Below, one piece after another: positions 43,589 to 52,665 of a stretch of 64,000 bases of DNA; the stretch's first letter is position 1; each line of letters begins with the position of its first letter. Source of the stretch: Autumnicola sp041679265 (GTDB lineage Bacteria; Bacteroidota; Bacteroidia; Flavobacteriales; Flavobacteriaceae); contig NZ_JBGFSM010000014.1 in the NCBI RefSeq assembly GCF_041679265.1, forward strand, positions 65,861-129,860. Direction: 5' to 3'. The translations under genes and the position numbers were made by a program. The notes under the pieces are model-generated. The model made no database searches, was not told the DNA's origin, and worked only from the letters and a program-made list of their open reading frames with translations.

Positions 43589-44668
43589 CTATAGCTGGAA
43601 CTGGGTCTCTGGGTCTTCAAAATAATTCACCAGGAGCGCCACCACATAACTGTAGCTTTTCATCCCCTCTGCCTGGTTGTTGGCAATGAGGTAATGATTG
43701 TAAAGCATTTGGAACATGGGTTCAAAAGGATTTTGATGAGCCATCCAGAATTCCTGAACCTCCCTGTAGTTGGCCAGGATGCCTGGATGAATGCTTTCCA
43801 TAATTTTTTCAGCCCTCATGCTATCCCTGTTGTACAATTCATTAAGGCAGTAGCTAAGGGCAAAGGTGAAGCCGGAATATCTAAAATATGGATCGGGATG
43901 GTTCATTGTGGCAAGGCAGGCAATGAAGTTCGCTTCATTTTCTTTGGCAAATCCCAACTGGTGACCTATTTCATGACTGGCCGTTGTGGGAATTTTATAT
44001 GGAACAATGATGGTATTAACCTGGGCCTCATTTGTTAATGGGTTTAAGTAGCCATTAAAGCCCATATAGGTAAGTGGAATACTATACAAGGAACGCTTTA
44101 GGCATTCCCCGCGGTAGGTGAGTTCCGGAAATTGTTTGCTTATGTTCGTATAGCCCTTTACAGTAATTTCAAATAGTTCATTTTTATCATATGGCATATC
44201 AATTTTCACCGAATCATTTTCAGCAAGTTCAGAATGAATTGAATTTGATCTGGAGATAAGGCTTTCAGTAAGCTTAACCAGTTCTTCGGTGGTGTATTCA
44301 TTATCTATACCCAGCGACTGGTGCAAAGGCAGCCGGTAGTAATTATAGCCCCAGAAAATATTGAAGCAGGCGTAGATTACTGAAAGCGTTGCAAATGCTT
44401 CCAATATCCATGTTTTGGGATTTTTAAACCTTTCGCGAATCCTTATTACCAGCCAGCGAATAACTGAAATCACTAAAAAAGCATATAAAAAATCCCCTAT
44501 GGAAAATGGCAGAATCCCAAGGCTCATCCTCATAATCCTGGAAATTTCAGGATAAAGCATTTTGCTGTACCAGGTTTCCACGAAATGTGGGTAATTGGAA
44601 ATGATTTTTATAAAAATGATCTGCAGTGGCAGAAGTAATGCCAGGATAAGGATAGATTTTCTCTTCAC
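43589..44668 (-). CDS. DUF3810 membrane protein with HExxH
   Basis: 359 residues. Membrane helices lie at about 5-22, 50-72 and 92-110. The periplasmic part has the zinc-protease-like TTASHEIGHQLGFAKENEANF. DUF3810 is a Bacteroidota family of presumed metallopeptidases, with no known target. The start is a GTG at 44668 (frame MKRKSILILALLLPL...). It diverges from pepD. Confidence 0.87.
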   Translation of the reverse strand: MKRKSILILALLLPLQIIFIKIISNYPHFVETWYSKMLYPEISRIMRMSLGILPFSIGDFLYAFLVISVIRWLVIRIRERFKNPKTWILEAFATLSVIYACFNIFWGYNYYRLPLHQSLGIDNEYTTEELVKLTESLISRSNSIHSELAENDSVKIDMPYDKNELFEITVKGYTNISKQFPELTYRGECLKRSLYSIPLTYMGFNGYLNPLTNEAQVNTIIVPYKIPTTASHEIGHQLGFAKENEANFIACLATMNHPDPYFRYSGFTFALSYCLNELYNRDSMRAEKIMESIHPGILANYREVQEFWMAHQNPFEPMFQMLYNHYLIANNQAEGMKSYSYVVALLVNYFEDPETQFQL

Positions 44669-44726
44669 AAGCCTAAAATAGGATTATTTATTATGCTTCA
44701 AATTTTCGAACTTAGTCAATTACCAA

Positions 44727-44734
44727 TACATTTG
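44727..44734 (+). promoter_or_regulatory. -7 promoter box of pepD
   Basis: TACATTTG matches TAnnTTTG; a near -33 element TTTC is at 44704-44707 with 19 bases between. It lies across a GTG (44734) that could extend the frame, so it rules that start out in favour of ATG 44758. Confidence 0.55.
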
Positions 44735-44757
44735 TGAATATACCAAAATATAAGACA

Positions 44758-46218
44758 ATGAATGAAGAAATAAGAGCCCTGGAGCCTAAAGAATTATGGA
44801 ATAATTTCGCCGATTTAAATGAAGTGCCCAGAGCCTCAAAAAAAGAGGAGAAGGTTATTAAGTTTATGAAAGATTTCGGCAAAAAGCTTGATCTTGAAAC
44901 TTTGGTAGACGATACCGGGAATGTGGTGATAAAAAAACCAGCCACTGCCGGAATGGAAGATAGAAAACCCGTGGTGCTCCAGTCCCACCTGGATATGGTG
45001 CATCAAAAAAACAACGATACAAAATTCAATTTTGAGACCCAGGGCATAGAAATGTATGTAGATGGGGACTGGGTGAGGGCAAAAGGCACCACCCTTGGAG
45101 CCGATAACGGCCTTGGAGTGGCCACCATTATGGCCATTCTTGAGAGTAAGGAAATTCAACATCCCGCCCTTGAAGCTTTGTTTACCGTAGATGAAGAAAC
45201 CGGGATGTCTGGTGCCAAAGGCCTTGATCCTGAAATGCTGCAGGGAGAAATACTGCTTAATCTGGATACTGAAGAAGATGACGAAATTGGAATAGGCTGT
45301 GCAGGCGGAGTGGATATTACGGCTATTCGGGAATATGAGGAAGAGCACACGCCGGATAATTCAATTGGATACCTTATAAAAGTAAAAGGACTAAAGGGTG
45401 GCCACTCCGGAATGGACATTATCAAAGGCCTTGGAAATGCCAATAAGCTGCTTACGCGGGTATTGTATGATTCTTATCGCGATTACGGCCTGCGACTGTC
45501 CAAGTTTAATGGCGGCGGCCTGCGCAATGCCATCCCCCGTGAAGCTGAAGCCCTTGTAGTTGTGGATAAAGCAGATATGGAACCGTTCCTGAATGAGAAT
45601 ATGATCCATATTGATGAAATTAAAGCCGAATACAAAAACCTGGAGCCAAATCTTGATATTAGTATTTCTGAAGCCGATGTGCCCGAAAATGTAATGAAAG
45701 TGGAAGACCAGCAGGATTTTTTAAAAGCGGTTTCTGCCGCGCATAATGGCGTGTACCGTATGAGCCCTGAGATAGAAGGCCTGGTGGAAGCCTCTAATAA
45801 TATCGCTAAAATAGTAGCTGAAGAAGGTAGGGTAGAAATTAATTGCCTTACAAGATCCTCAGTGGAATCTTCCCGGGAAGATTTGGCCAACAGCCTGGAA
45901 GCGGCCTTTGAACTTGCCGGGTTTAAAGTGAAATTCTCAGGAGAATATCCCGGCTGGCAACCAAACCGTGATTCTGCCATTCTCAAGGTTGCAGATGAGA
46001 TCTATCAAAAACTGAACAATGAAAAGGCTGATGTTGCCGCCTGCCATGCCGGCCTGGAATGTGGAATTATAGGAAGCCATTATCCTGAAATGGATATGAT
46101 CTCCTTTGGCCCAACCATAAGGGGCGCGCATTCCCCGGATGAACGCGCCAGCATATCTTCAGCGAAAAAATACTGGACGTTTGTACAGGAAATCCTTAAG
46201 AATATTCCGAAGAATTGA
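44758..46218 (+). CDS. pepD: Aminoacyl-histidine dipeptidase (peptidase D)
   Basis: 486 residues from ATG 44758, the same length as E. coli PepD (485) and strikingly similar throughout. M20 metal ligands: LQSHLDMV (H77, D79), LGADNGLG (D116) and the catalytic/metal Glu pair in TVDEETGM (E146, E147), then ACHAGLECG and the C-terminal GPTIRGAHSPDE. It splits Xaa-His dipeptides such as carnosine. An in-frame GTG at 44734 overlaps the promoter -7 box, so it is not used. The gene has its own terminator. Confidence 0.96.
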   Translation: MNEEIRALEPKELWNNFADLNEVPRASKKEEKVIKFMKDFGKKLDLETLVDDTGNVVIKKPATAGMEDRKPVVLQSHLDMVHQKNNDTKFNFETQGIEMYVDGDWVRAKGTTLGADNGLGVATIMAILESKEIQHPALEALFTVDEETGMSGAKGLDPEMLQGEILLNLDTEEDDEIGIGCAGGVDITAIREYEEEHTPDNSIGYLIKVKGLKGGHSGMDIIKGLGNANKLLTRVLYDSYRDYGLRLSKFNGGGLRNAIPREAEALVVVDKADMEPFLNENMIHIDEIKAEYKNLEPNLDISISEADVPENVMKVEDQQDFLKAVSAAHNGVYRMSPEIEGLVEASNNIAKIVAEEGRVEINCLTRSSVESSREDLANSLEAAFELAGFKVKFSGEYPGWQPNRDSAILKVADEIYQKLNNEKADVAACHAGLECGIIGSHYPEMDMISFGPTIRGAHSPDERASISSAKKYWTFVQEILKNIPKN

Positions 46219-46245
46219 TCATAAATTCCTGAATAATAAATAAGT

Positions 46246-46272
46246 AAAAAGCCCGCGATCGCGGGCTTTTTT
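46246..46272. terminator. Bidirectional terminator between pepD and peptidyl-prolyl isomerase
   Basis: A perfect palindrome: AAAAAGCCCGC (46246-46256), GATC loop, and its complement (46261-46271), flanked by A's and T's so that it serves both convergent genes. Confidence 0.88.
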
Positions 46273-46291
46273 AGTTAAGAAATTAAAACTT

Positions 46292-47410
46292 TTATTCCTG
46301 AATATCAGTAAGCTTTATGCGGAATATAAGATCTGTATTTGGAGGAATTGGGCCCCTGCCGCGTTCCCCGTATGCCAGGTGGCTTGGGATAAATACAACG
46401 GCTTTATCGCCTACCTGCATTTGTTCCAGCGCCTGGTTAAATCCAGGAATCATGGGCGCGTCAGGCCCGTAAGGAATGTACATTGGCTGGTAACCGTTTT
46501 GTGCCGCACGCTGCTCATTAAAAGTGCCGGTTTTTTTAGCTACTTCTTCCACGTTGGTGTCAAAAATGCCGCCATTGGTATAGTATCCTTCATATAAGAC
46601 ACCAACCCGTTGCCCATTTTCAGGTTTTGGGCCTTCTCCTTTTTCCTCGAAATATATTTTCAATCCGCTGTCAAGAGAATCGGCTTTTTGCTCAATTTCG
46701 CTTAATTGCTGCGCAGTTTCAGCTTTTGCTTCTTCCATTTTCTTCGCAGCTTCCTCTTCTTCCGCTTTAATATTGGCAAGTTCTGTCTCAAAAGTCTCAG
46801 GCGCGTCAAAGTTTTTAGCCCCTTTTCCTTTCCTGATGATATTGATGGTGTTTATGGTCACATCTTCAGTAGGTTTGTCGCCCTGCCCTGTTTCCACTTT
46901 TCCAATGGCATCCACCACATCCAGTCCTTTTACCACTTTTCCAAAAACCGTATGCCGGTTGTTGAGGTTGGGGGTAGGGGCGAGGGTGATAAAAAACTGA
47001 CTTCCGTTTGTGCCCGGGCCGGCATTTGCCATAGATAAAATTCCTTTGGAATCATGGCGCAGGCTGTCGTTAAATTCATCGGGAAAACGATAACCCGGGC
47101 CTCCGGAACCCGTTCCTGTAGGATCACCACCCTGGATCACAAATCCATCTACTACACGGTGAAAGGTAATCCCGTCATAAAATGGTTTTCCTTTGTAGGT
47201 GCTGTCTACCATGGGGTTAGTGCCTTCTGCAAGAGAGACAAAACTGGCCACGGTAAGCGGAGTTTGTTCATAATAAAGTTCAGCTACTATGGGACCTTTG
47301 GAGGTCTTGAATTCGGCATAAAGTCCGTCTTCAAGATCGGGATATTCATCATTGCAGGCGATAAAGGAAAATGCTATCGCAAATAAAATTAAAAGACTGT
47401 TTTTTTTCAT
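46292..47410 (-). CDS. Cyclophilin-FKBP fusion peptidyl-prolyl isomerase, lipoprotein
   Basis: 372 residues with a lipoprotein signal (MKKNSLLILFAIAFSFIAC, Cys 19). Two isomerase domains of unrelated fold follow: a cyclophilin (about 30-195; FYDGITFHRVVDGFVIQGG, NGSQFFITLAPTPNL, RHTVFGKVVKGLDVV) and an FKBP (about 260-372; VGVLYEGYYTNGGIFD, MIPGFNQALEQMQVGDKA, HLAYGERG). A Glu/Ala-rich, probably coiled-coil linker lies at about 213-248. It probably folds secreted or outer-membrane proteins. It follows gldI by 3 bases, so it shares that operon. Confidence 0.93.
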   Translation of the reverse strand: MKKNSLLILFAIAFSFIACNDEYPDLEDGLYAEFKTSKGPIVAELYYEQTPLTVASFVSLAEGTNPMVDSTYKGKPFYDGITFHRVVDGFVIQGGDPTGTGSGGPGYRFPDEFNDSLRHDSKGILSMANAGPGTNGSQFFITLAPTPNLNNRHTVFGKVVKGLDVVDAIGKVETGQGDKPTEDVTINTINIIRKGKGAKNFDAPETFETELANIKAEEEEAAKKMEEAKAETAQQLSEIEQKADSLDSGLKIYFEEKGEGPKPENGQRVGVLYEGYYTNGGIFDTNVEEVAKKTGTFNEQRAAQNGYQPMYIPYGPDAPMIPGFNQALEQMQVGDKAVVFIPSHLAYGERGRGPIPPNTDLIFRIKLTDIQE

Positions 47411-47413
47411 TTG

Positions 47414-47974
47414 TTAATTATTGGATTCGTTACTGGTTTTACTTTTTATGGAATGTAAGGTGACTTTAGTGGTAATAGGTAAATTAGTTCCAATTTTGGC
47501 TTTATCACCATAATACCCATAAGCTTTATAGGAAGGGAATAGGAAAGTAACTGTTTCTCCTTCTTTCATAAGCTTTAAACCTTCCCGAAGCCCTGTAAAA
47601 AGCTCTTCCTGGTCTACAGCATATTCCCGGGTGGCTTTTTCCCCTTCAGCATAAATGGGTTTGCCATCCAGGGTAGAAATGGTATAGTCAAAAATTAAGA
47701 TGTCCCCAAATTCTGGCGTTTGCGTATTCGTTGAATCTGTATTTCGCTCATTGTAAAAATACCAGAACCCATTATTTGAGGCGATATAGTCCCTTGTGGA
47801 ATCCCGTTCCATAATCTTAGTAATGTATGCCTCTTCCTGGGAAAGTAATGCCTTATTGCGCTCTACAGATTGGTCTATGTAAGATCCTGAACTCTGAGAG
47901 ACCGGGCGCCTGGCTTCTGGTGATTTACAGGAGACAGTGGCTAAAAAAAGGATAATTAAAACCCTGAATTTCAT
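47414..47974 (-). CDS. gldI: Gliding motility FKBP-type peptidyl-prolyl isomerase GldI
   Basis: 186 residues with a lipoprotein signal (MKFRVLIILFLATVSC, Cys 16), then the FKBP domain: FGDILIFDYTISTLDGKPI, LFTGLREGLKLMKEGETVTFL and PSYKAYGYYGD. GldI is a periplasmic or outer-membrane lipoprotein needed for gliding and type IX secretion in Flavobacterium johnsoniae. The start overlaps the NrnA stop by 4 bases (ATGA). Confidence 0.9.
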   Translation of the reverse strand: MKFRVLIILFLATVSCKSPEARRPVSQSSGSYIDQSVERNKALLSQEEAYITKIMERDSTRDYIASNNGFWYFYNERNTDSTNTQTPEFGDILIFDYTISTLDGKPIYAEGEKATREYAVDQEELFTGLREGLKLMKEGETVTFLFPSYKAYGYYGDKAKIGTNLPITTKVTLHSIKSKTSNESNN

Positions 47975-48987
47975 AAAGCTAGCTCTTTTTTATATTCCGG
48001 CAGAATGCTGTTAAATCTTACAATGGTATCCTGCAGTGATAAATCACTTTTACCTCCAGCAGCATTAATATGGCCTCCCCCTTCAAAGTGCTTCCTGGCA
48101 AAATCATTTACGGAGAAGTCGCCTTTTGAGCGAAAAGATATCTTAATGATATTTTCTGCCTTATTTTCAATAAAAATGACGGCAAAAATTATTCCAGCCA
48201 AAGACAGGCCATAATTTACAAAACCTTCTGTATCTCCCTTTTTAAAATTATGTAGATCCAGTTCTTCCTGCGAGAGGCTTATATAAGCGGTGCGGTAAGG
48301 CTGGTTAACTTTTAAATTCTGGAGGGCGGTGCCCAACAGCTGCAGGCCATTTTCAGAATTAGTATCAAAAACATTGTTGTGAATGCGGGCATTATCTGCT
48401 CCTTTATCTATAAGATCTGCTACTACGCGATGAGTATCGCTGGTGGTTGAGGTAAACCGGAAGGAGCCGGTATCTGTCATAATACCCGTGTAAAGGCAGG
48501 TAGCAATTTCAGGAGTGATTTTTTTCACCGCTCTTAATTTCTCTATGAAATGATATACCATCTGGCAGGTAGAGCTCATTTCAGCATCACTGTAAGTATA
48601 GTCTGCATAAGTGGCTGGTTCCTGATGATGGTCTATCATAATAAAAACGGCATCAGAACTTTCCAGGGATTCCTGCATTAAACCGGCCCTGGATAAGGTA
48701 TTAAAATCCAAAGTAAAAATAATTTCAGCTTCATTAATTAGATTTCTGGCGGTTTCCTGGTTATTTTCGTAGATAATAACTTCCTCATTGCCGGGCAGCC
48801 ATTTTAAGAACTGAGGATAATCATTGGGCGCAATAATGTTGGCATTATGCCCTTTTTCCTTTAAAAAATGCCACAGGGCAAGAGTGGAACCTATTGCATC
48901 ACCATCAGGACCTTTATGCGGAACTATAACTATGTTCTTGGCATGCGCGAGTTCTGCGGTAATTTCTAAAATATTTTGTTCTATCAT
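47971..48987 (-). CDS. nrnA: DHH family phosphoesterase NrnA-like (oligoribonuclease/pAp phosphatase)
   Basis: 338 residues from ATG 48987, the usual NrnA length. Motifs: VPHKGPDGDAIGS (DHH domain), FTLDFNTLSRAG, IMIDHHQEP (the DHH triad), TGIMTDTGSFRF and C-terminal DHHA1 GGGHINAAGG. It removes the last nucleotides of oligoribonucleotides and hydrolyses pAp. The frame extends to 49128, but the extra 47 residues lack family similarity. It heads the nrnA-gldI-isomerase operon. Confidence 0.92.
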   Translation of the reverse strand: MIEQNILEITAELAHAKNIVIVPHKGPDGDAIGSTLALWHFLKEKGHNANIIAPNDYPQFLKWLPGNEEVIIYENNQETARNLINEAEIIFTLDFNTLSRAGLMQESLESSDAVFIMIDHHQEPATYADYTYSDAEMSSTCQMVYHFIEKLRAVKKITPEIATCLYTGIMTDTGSFRFTSTTSDTHRVVADLIDKGADNARIHNNVFDTNSENGLQLLGTALQNLKVNQPYRTAYISLSQEELDLHNFKKGDTEGFVNYGLSLAGIIFAVIFIENKAENIIKISFRSKGDFSVNDFARKHFEGGGHINAAGGKSDLSLQDTIVRFNSILPEYKKELAL

Positions 48988-49185
48988 ATCTATGGTAAAG
49001 ATACAATTTATTAGGTTTTCACTAATAAATGGCTTTTTAATTTTAATTTCCGGCCAAGCAACGAAAATTGAATTTAATTCTTCCCCATTTATGTTCTTTT
49101 TATAGTTCATCCTGAAGAGTTTAGCCAATTTTATTAATGCCCTTTAGGCAAATGAATAATAAAACCAACTAAACTACTAATCTGC

Positions 49186-49215
49186 TTGCATTTGGAATGG
49201 AATTCTCTATTTTTG
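49186..49215 (+). promoter_or_regulatory. Promoter of ndk
   Basis: -7 box TATTTTTG (49208-49215) with TTG of a -33 element at 49186-49188, 19 bases apart. It lies inside a possible longer frame from ATG 49197, which therefore cannot be the start. Confidence 0.55.
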
Positions 49216-49238
49216 CACCAAAATTTAAAAATCATAAA

Positions 49239-49658
49239 ATGGCAGGAAATAGAACATTCACCATGCTAAAACCAGATGCTGTTGAAAACGGGCATATTGG
49301 TGCAATTTTAGAACAGATTACCGCTTCAGGATTTAGAATCGTGGCGATGAAACTTACTCAAATGACCAAGGCTGATGCCGAAAAATTCTATGATATCCAC
49401 AAAGAGCGTCCCTTCTTTAGAGAGTTGGTAGATTTTATGACCCGTGGGCCTATTGTTGCTGCTATTCTTGAAAAAGAAAATGCGGTGGAAGACTTCAGAA
49501 CTCTTATAGGAGCTACAAATCCTGAAGAGGCTGCCGAGGGTACTATTAGAAAAAAATATGCTTCCTCTATTGGAGAAAATGCCGTACATGGAAGTGATAG
49601 CGATGAGAACGCAGCAATTGAAGGCGCTTTTCACTTTGCCGGAAGGGAAATGTTTTAA
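49239..49658 (+). CDS. ndk: Nucleoside diphosphate kinase
   Basis: 139 residues from ATG 49239. It has RTFTMLKPDAVENG, FFRELVDFMTRGPIVA and the active site NAVHGSDSDENA with the phosphate-accepting His 117. It exchanges phosphate between NTPs and NDPs. The frame also opens at ATG 49197, but that adds 14 residues of no family similarity and would lie across the promoter. A terminator follows 22 bases after the stop. Confidence 0.96.
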   Translation: MAGNRTFTMLKPDAVENGHIGAILEQITASGFRIVAMKLTQMTKADAEKFYDIHKERPFFRELVDFMTRGPIVAAILEKENAVEDFRTLIGATNPEEAAEGTIRKKYASSIGENAVHGSDSDENAAIEGAFHFAGREMF

Positions 49659-49680
49659 GTAATTGCCAAAACTTATATTA

Positions 49681-49708
49681 AAGGCTGTCTTCTTAGGCAG
49701 CCTTTTTT
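49681..49708 (+). terminator. Terminator after ndk
   Basis: 7-bp stem AAGGCTG (49681-49687) with CAGCCTT (49698-49704), 10-base loop, followed by a T-run. Confidence 0.8.
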
Positions 49709-49843
49709 ATTTTTTTGAATTTTTTACCTTGATTCTTTTGCTTTCCCCGTCATGGGAAAGAAATTTCCCTTTTTAATTATTTGGATGATGAATATTTAGC
49801 TGAAATTTTACTATTTTAATTGTCATTGATTCTTTTTAACTTT

Positions 49844-49920
49844 TCACTACTCACTACTCACTACTCACTACTCACTACTCACTACTCACTACTCACTACT
49901 CACTACTCACTACTCACTAC
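49844..49920. repeat. Heptamer array TCACTAC x11
   Basis: Eleven perfect units in a row, then a degenerate tail (TCACATTCTAACGTCTACAG). On the minus strand, reading away from the DUF721 gene, the unit is GTAGTGA, which holds both TAG and TGA; a 7-base period places these in all frames. Confidence 0.95.
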
Positions 49921-49948
49921 TCACATTCTAACGTCTACAGACTAACAG

Positions 49949-50245
49949 CTACCTAAGCACCAGCTTTTTCACCAGTTCCCGGCCGAGTTCTTCATTTAGC
50001 ATTTTGATGATTTTTTCTTTGCCATAGCTCAATTCTTCACGAAGAACAGAAGAACTTAGTTGAACATAAAGTGTAGAACCTTCCAGCTTAATGGCTGTGG
50101 TATATTTTTGAATGGCAGGCCCCATTTGTTCATTCCACACATCTCTCACGGTAACTTTATCAAGTCCTTTCTGCAGTTTATTATGATCTACAAATTCCTT
50201 CAGCACGTCACCTATGCTCATATTTTCACTATTCCTCTTTTTCAT
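49949..50245 (-). CDS. DUF721 protein (DciA-related)
   Basis: 98 residues of the DUF721 family, related to the helicase-loading factor DciA: MSIGDVLKEFVDHNKL, VWNEQMGPAIQKYTTAIKLEGSTLYVQLSSSVLREELSYGK. Whether it acts as DciA is not shown. It overlaps the preceding lipoprotein gene by 17 bases and is third in a set with recF. Confidence 0.85.
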   Translation of the reverse strand: MKKRNSENMSIGDVLKEFVDHNKLQKGLDKVTVRDVWNEQMGPAIQKYTTAIKLEGSTLYVQLSSSVLREELSYGKEKIIKMLNEELGRELVKKLVLR

Positions 50246-50666
50246 CTGCTGTTACATCTATGGGTTCATATTTGTTATAATAGTATATCACTCCGTCTGC
50301 AGTAAGTAAACTTAGCTTATTCTCTTCCGCAGAAAGTACTGTCTCTTTCCATGAAGAATAAGGGGTTTTATAATAAAGTCTCAGGCTGTCATTTTCTATT
50401 CTGGCTTCAACTTTTTCATTATTGTTTGTTACCGTAAAGGTACCATCAAAATGCGGCTGAACCTTTTTTCTGATACCATTTTTGCCTTCCAGGTGAAGGT
50501 AATCTACGTACGGACTCATGGAATATTCTTTAACGGAATCTTCTGAAAACTCCACCCGGTCAATTTCCCAGTAGCCGCTAAGATGCTGAAGCTGCTCTGT
50601 GGGATCTTGCTTCTCGCAGCTTAATGTAAAAATACAAAGAATGAAGAGGAACAGCGATTTTTTCAC
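50229..50666 (-). CDS. Lipocalin-like lipoprotein in recF operon
   Basis: 145 residues with a lipoprotein signal (MKKSLFLFILCIFTLSC, Cys 17) and a lipocalin-like barrel (LSGYWEIDRVEFSEDSV...). Starts with GTG at 50666, overlapping the recF stop (GTGA). Its stop region overlaps the DUF721 start by 17 bases. Function unknown; pairing with recF is probably just transcription sharing. Confidence 0.8.
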   Translation of the reverse strand: MKKSLFLFILCIFTLSCEKQDPTEQLQHLSGYWEIDRVEFSEDSVKEYSMSPYVDYLHLEGKNGIRKKVQPHFDGTFTVTNNNEKVEARIENDSLRLYYKTPYSSWKETVLSAEENKLSLLTADGVIYYYNKYEPIDVTADEKEE

Positions 50667-51742
50667 AATTTGAAGATTTTATAGGATTGATGGCTTTCTT
50701 TTACCACTTTCTCGGTCCTGTCTGCATGCGTGTCACTTATAAATATCTGCCCCAGTTGATTTGTAGCCACCAAAGCTACAATATGTGCCACCCGCTGTTC
50801 ATCCAGCTTATCAAAAATATCGTCCAGCAAAAGGATGGGGTTTACTTTGCTTATTTCTTTGATAAAATCGAACTGCGCGAGCTTTAAAGCCACCAAGAAT
50901 GATTTCTGCTGTCCCTGGGAACCAAATTTTTTAATGGGATGGCCTTCAATTTCAAAGCTAAGGTCATCTTTGTGAATACCCACGCCCGTATATTGCAGCG
51001 CCATATCTTTCTGAAGGTTTTCTTCAAGCAGGTCTTTCAGCTCATGATCGAATAACTGACTTTTATAGGTAATATTAACTGGCTCCTTATTATTGGTAAT
51101 ATCGCCATAGCGCTTGTTGAAAATCGGTATAAATTCAGCAAGGAAATTTTTACGTTTTTCAAAAAGTTCCTGGCCCAGCTCAGCTAATTGCATATTATAA
51201 ACCTCCAGCGTATCACGGTCAAAAGAATTATTGGCGGCAAAATATTTGAGCAAAGAATTGCGCTGTGATACGGTTTTGCCATATTGCAAAAGGTAATTGA
51301 GATAGGCACTATTGCTTTGGGAAATTACACCATCCATAAATTTGCGCCTGGTTTCACTCCCTTCAATAATTAAATCGCGGTCTGCCGGGGAGATAATTAC
51401 AGTGGGAATAAAGCCAATATGTTCGCTGAATTTTTCATAAGGCTTGTTATTCCGCTTAATCACCTTCTTCTGGCCACGTTTAGCACTTACCAGGATGTGT
51501 TCTTCTTTCTGGTTCTTTTCAAATTCCCCTTCAACTACAAAAAAATCAGAATCATGATTAATATTCTGGCTGGTAATAGGGTTGAAATAGCTTTTGCCGA
51601 AGGATAAATGATATATACTGTCCAAAACGTTAGTCTTTCCCACTCCATTATGCCCAACCAGGCAATTAATCTTTGAGTCGAACTCAAATGTTTGCGATTC
51701 CAGGTTTTTATAATTGAGTAAAGAGAGTTGTTTTAAAAACAT
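50663..51742 (-). CDS. recF: DNA replication/repair protein RecF
   Basis: 359 residues. SMC-like ATPase with Walker A GHNGVGKTN (30-38) and Walker B ILLLDDIFDKLDEQR, plus the signature KFGSQGQQKSFLVALKLAQ. It loads RecA on gapped DNA. The start is ATG 51742. The two small downstream genes overlap one another and recF, so they form one unit. Confidence 0.95.
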   Translation of the reverse strand: MFLKQLSLLNYKNLESQTFEFDSKINCLVGHNGVGKTNVLDSIYHLSFGKSYFNPITSQNINHDSDFFVVEGEFEKNQKEEHILVSAKRGQKKVIKRNNKPYEKFSEHIGFIPTVIISPADRDLIIEGSETRRKFMDGVISQSNSAYLNYLLQYGKTVSQRNSLLKYFAANNSFDRDTLEVYNMQLAELGQELFEKRKNFLAEFIPIFNKRYGDITNNKEPVNITYKSQLFDHELKDLLEENLQKDMALQYTGVGIHKDDLSFEIEGHPIKKFGSQGQQKSFLVALKLAQFDFIKEISKVNPILLLDDIFDKLDEQRVAHIVALVATNQLGQIFISDTHADRTEKVVKESHQSYKIFKL

Positions 51743-51860
51743 AAGATATTGGTAATCAATACGTAAAAAGAATAAAATGGTGTCTATTCTGCTATTGCGA
51801 ATGACCTCAAATTATCAAAAAAATACAAATAAAATCTCTTTTAATTTTGAATAAAAATTA

Positions 51861-51868
51861 TATTTTTG
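51861..51868 (+). promoter_or_regulatory. -7 promoter box before TPR membrane protein
   Basis: TATTTTTG matches TAnnTTTG, 20 bases upstream of ATG 51889. The -33 region is T-rich but lacks a clear TTTG at the right distance. Confidence 0.4.
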
Positions 51869-51888
51869 CCACGCATTAAAAAGATGAT

Positions 51889-52659
51889 ATGGCAACATAC
51901 AAGAAAAGAGGCTATAAGCCGGCCAATAAAGAAGAAGAACAGAAACATGTAGAGGAAGAATCTACAACAGCAGAAGTTTTTAACTCTCTTGATGAAGGCG
52001 CAGGCAGAACCGAAACATGGGTGGCCGAGAACCAGAAATATATTTATATTATTGTTGGTGTGGCTGTTATAGTTGCTCTTGGGTATCTTGCTTATGAAAA
52101 CTGGATACAGGAGCCAAAAGAGGCTGAAGCGGCAAATGAAATGGCCAAAGCACAGGATTATTTTGCCGGAGCTTTAAATGCCACCGGAGCAGAAAGTGAT
52201 TCTTTATACACTATGTCTCTAACCGGGGGTGAAGGTAAATACGGCTTTGTGGATATTATTGAAAATTATGGCGGCACAGATGCTGCGAATATTGCCAGAT
52301 ATCACGCAGGATTCGCCAGTTTACGTGTGGGAAATTATCAGGATGCCATAGACTATCTGGAAGATTATGATGCTGAGGATGAAATTACTCCGGCCCTGGC
52401 CATAGGAGGGATAGGAGATGCTTTTATGCAATTGGAGCAGCCTGAAGAAGCTCTAGATTACTATGTGAAAGCGGCCAATAAAAGATCTAATTCTTTTACC
52501 ACTCCAAAATTTTTACTAAAGTCAGCAATAACCGCCCTGGAATTAGGGAAAGCCGGTGAGGCAGAAGAATATCTTACCAGGTTAAAAGAAGAATATCCGG
52601 ACACTCCAGAAGCAGAAAGTGTTGCGGTATATATGGGGCAGGCTCAGGCAATGAAATAA
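51889..52659 (+). CDS. YfgM-type membrane-anchored TPR protein
   Basis: 256 residues. A charged N-terminal cytoplasmic tail (about 1-50), one membrane helix (about 51-70, YIYIIVGVAVIVALGYLAYE) and a periplasmic TPR region (EALDYYVKAANKRSN, KSAITALELGKAGEAEEYLTRL). The layout matches YfgM, which helps SecYEG-linked chaperones in E. coli. The role here is inferred. ribH follows after 6 bases. Confidence 0.85.
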   Translation: MATYKKRGYKPANKEEEQKHVEEESTTAEVFNSLDEGAGRTETWVAENQKYIYIIVGVAVIVALGYLAYENWIQEPKEAEAANEMAKAQDYFAGALNATGAESDSLYTMSLTGGEGKYGFVDIIENYGGTDAANIARYHAGFASLRVGNYQDAIDYLEDYDAEDEITPALAIGGIGDAFMQLEQPEEALDYYVKAANKRSNSFTTPKFLLKSAITALELGKAGEAEEYLTRLKEEYPDTPEAESVAVYMGQAQAMK

Positions 52660-52665
52660 AGATAT

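Noticed and set aside
49844..49920. CRISPR array
   Set aside because: Units of 7 bases are directly adjacent with no spacers, and no cas gene is near.
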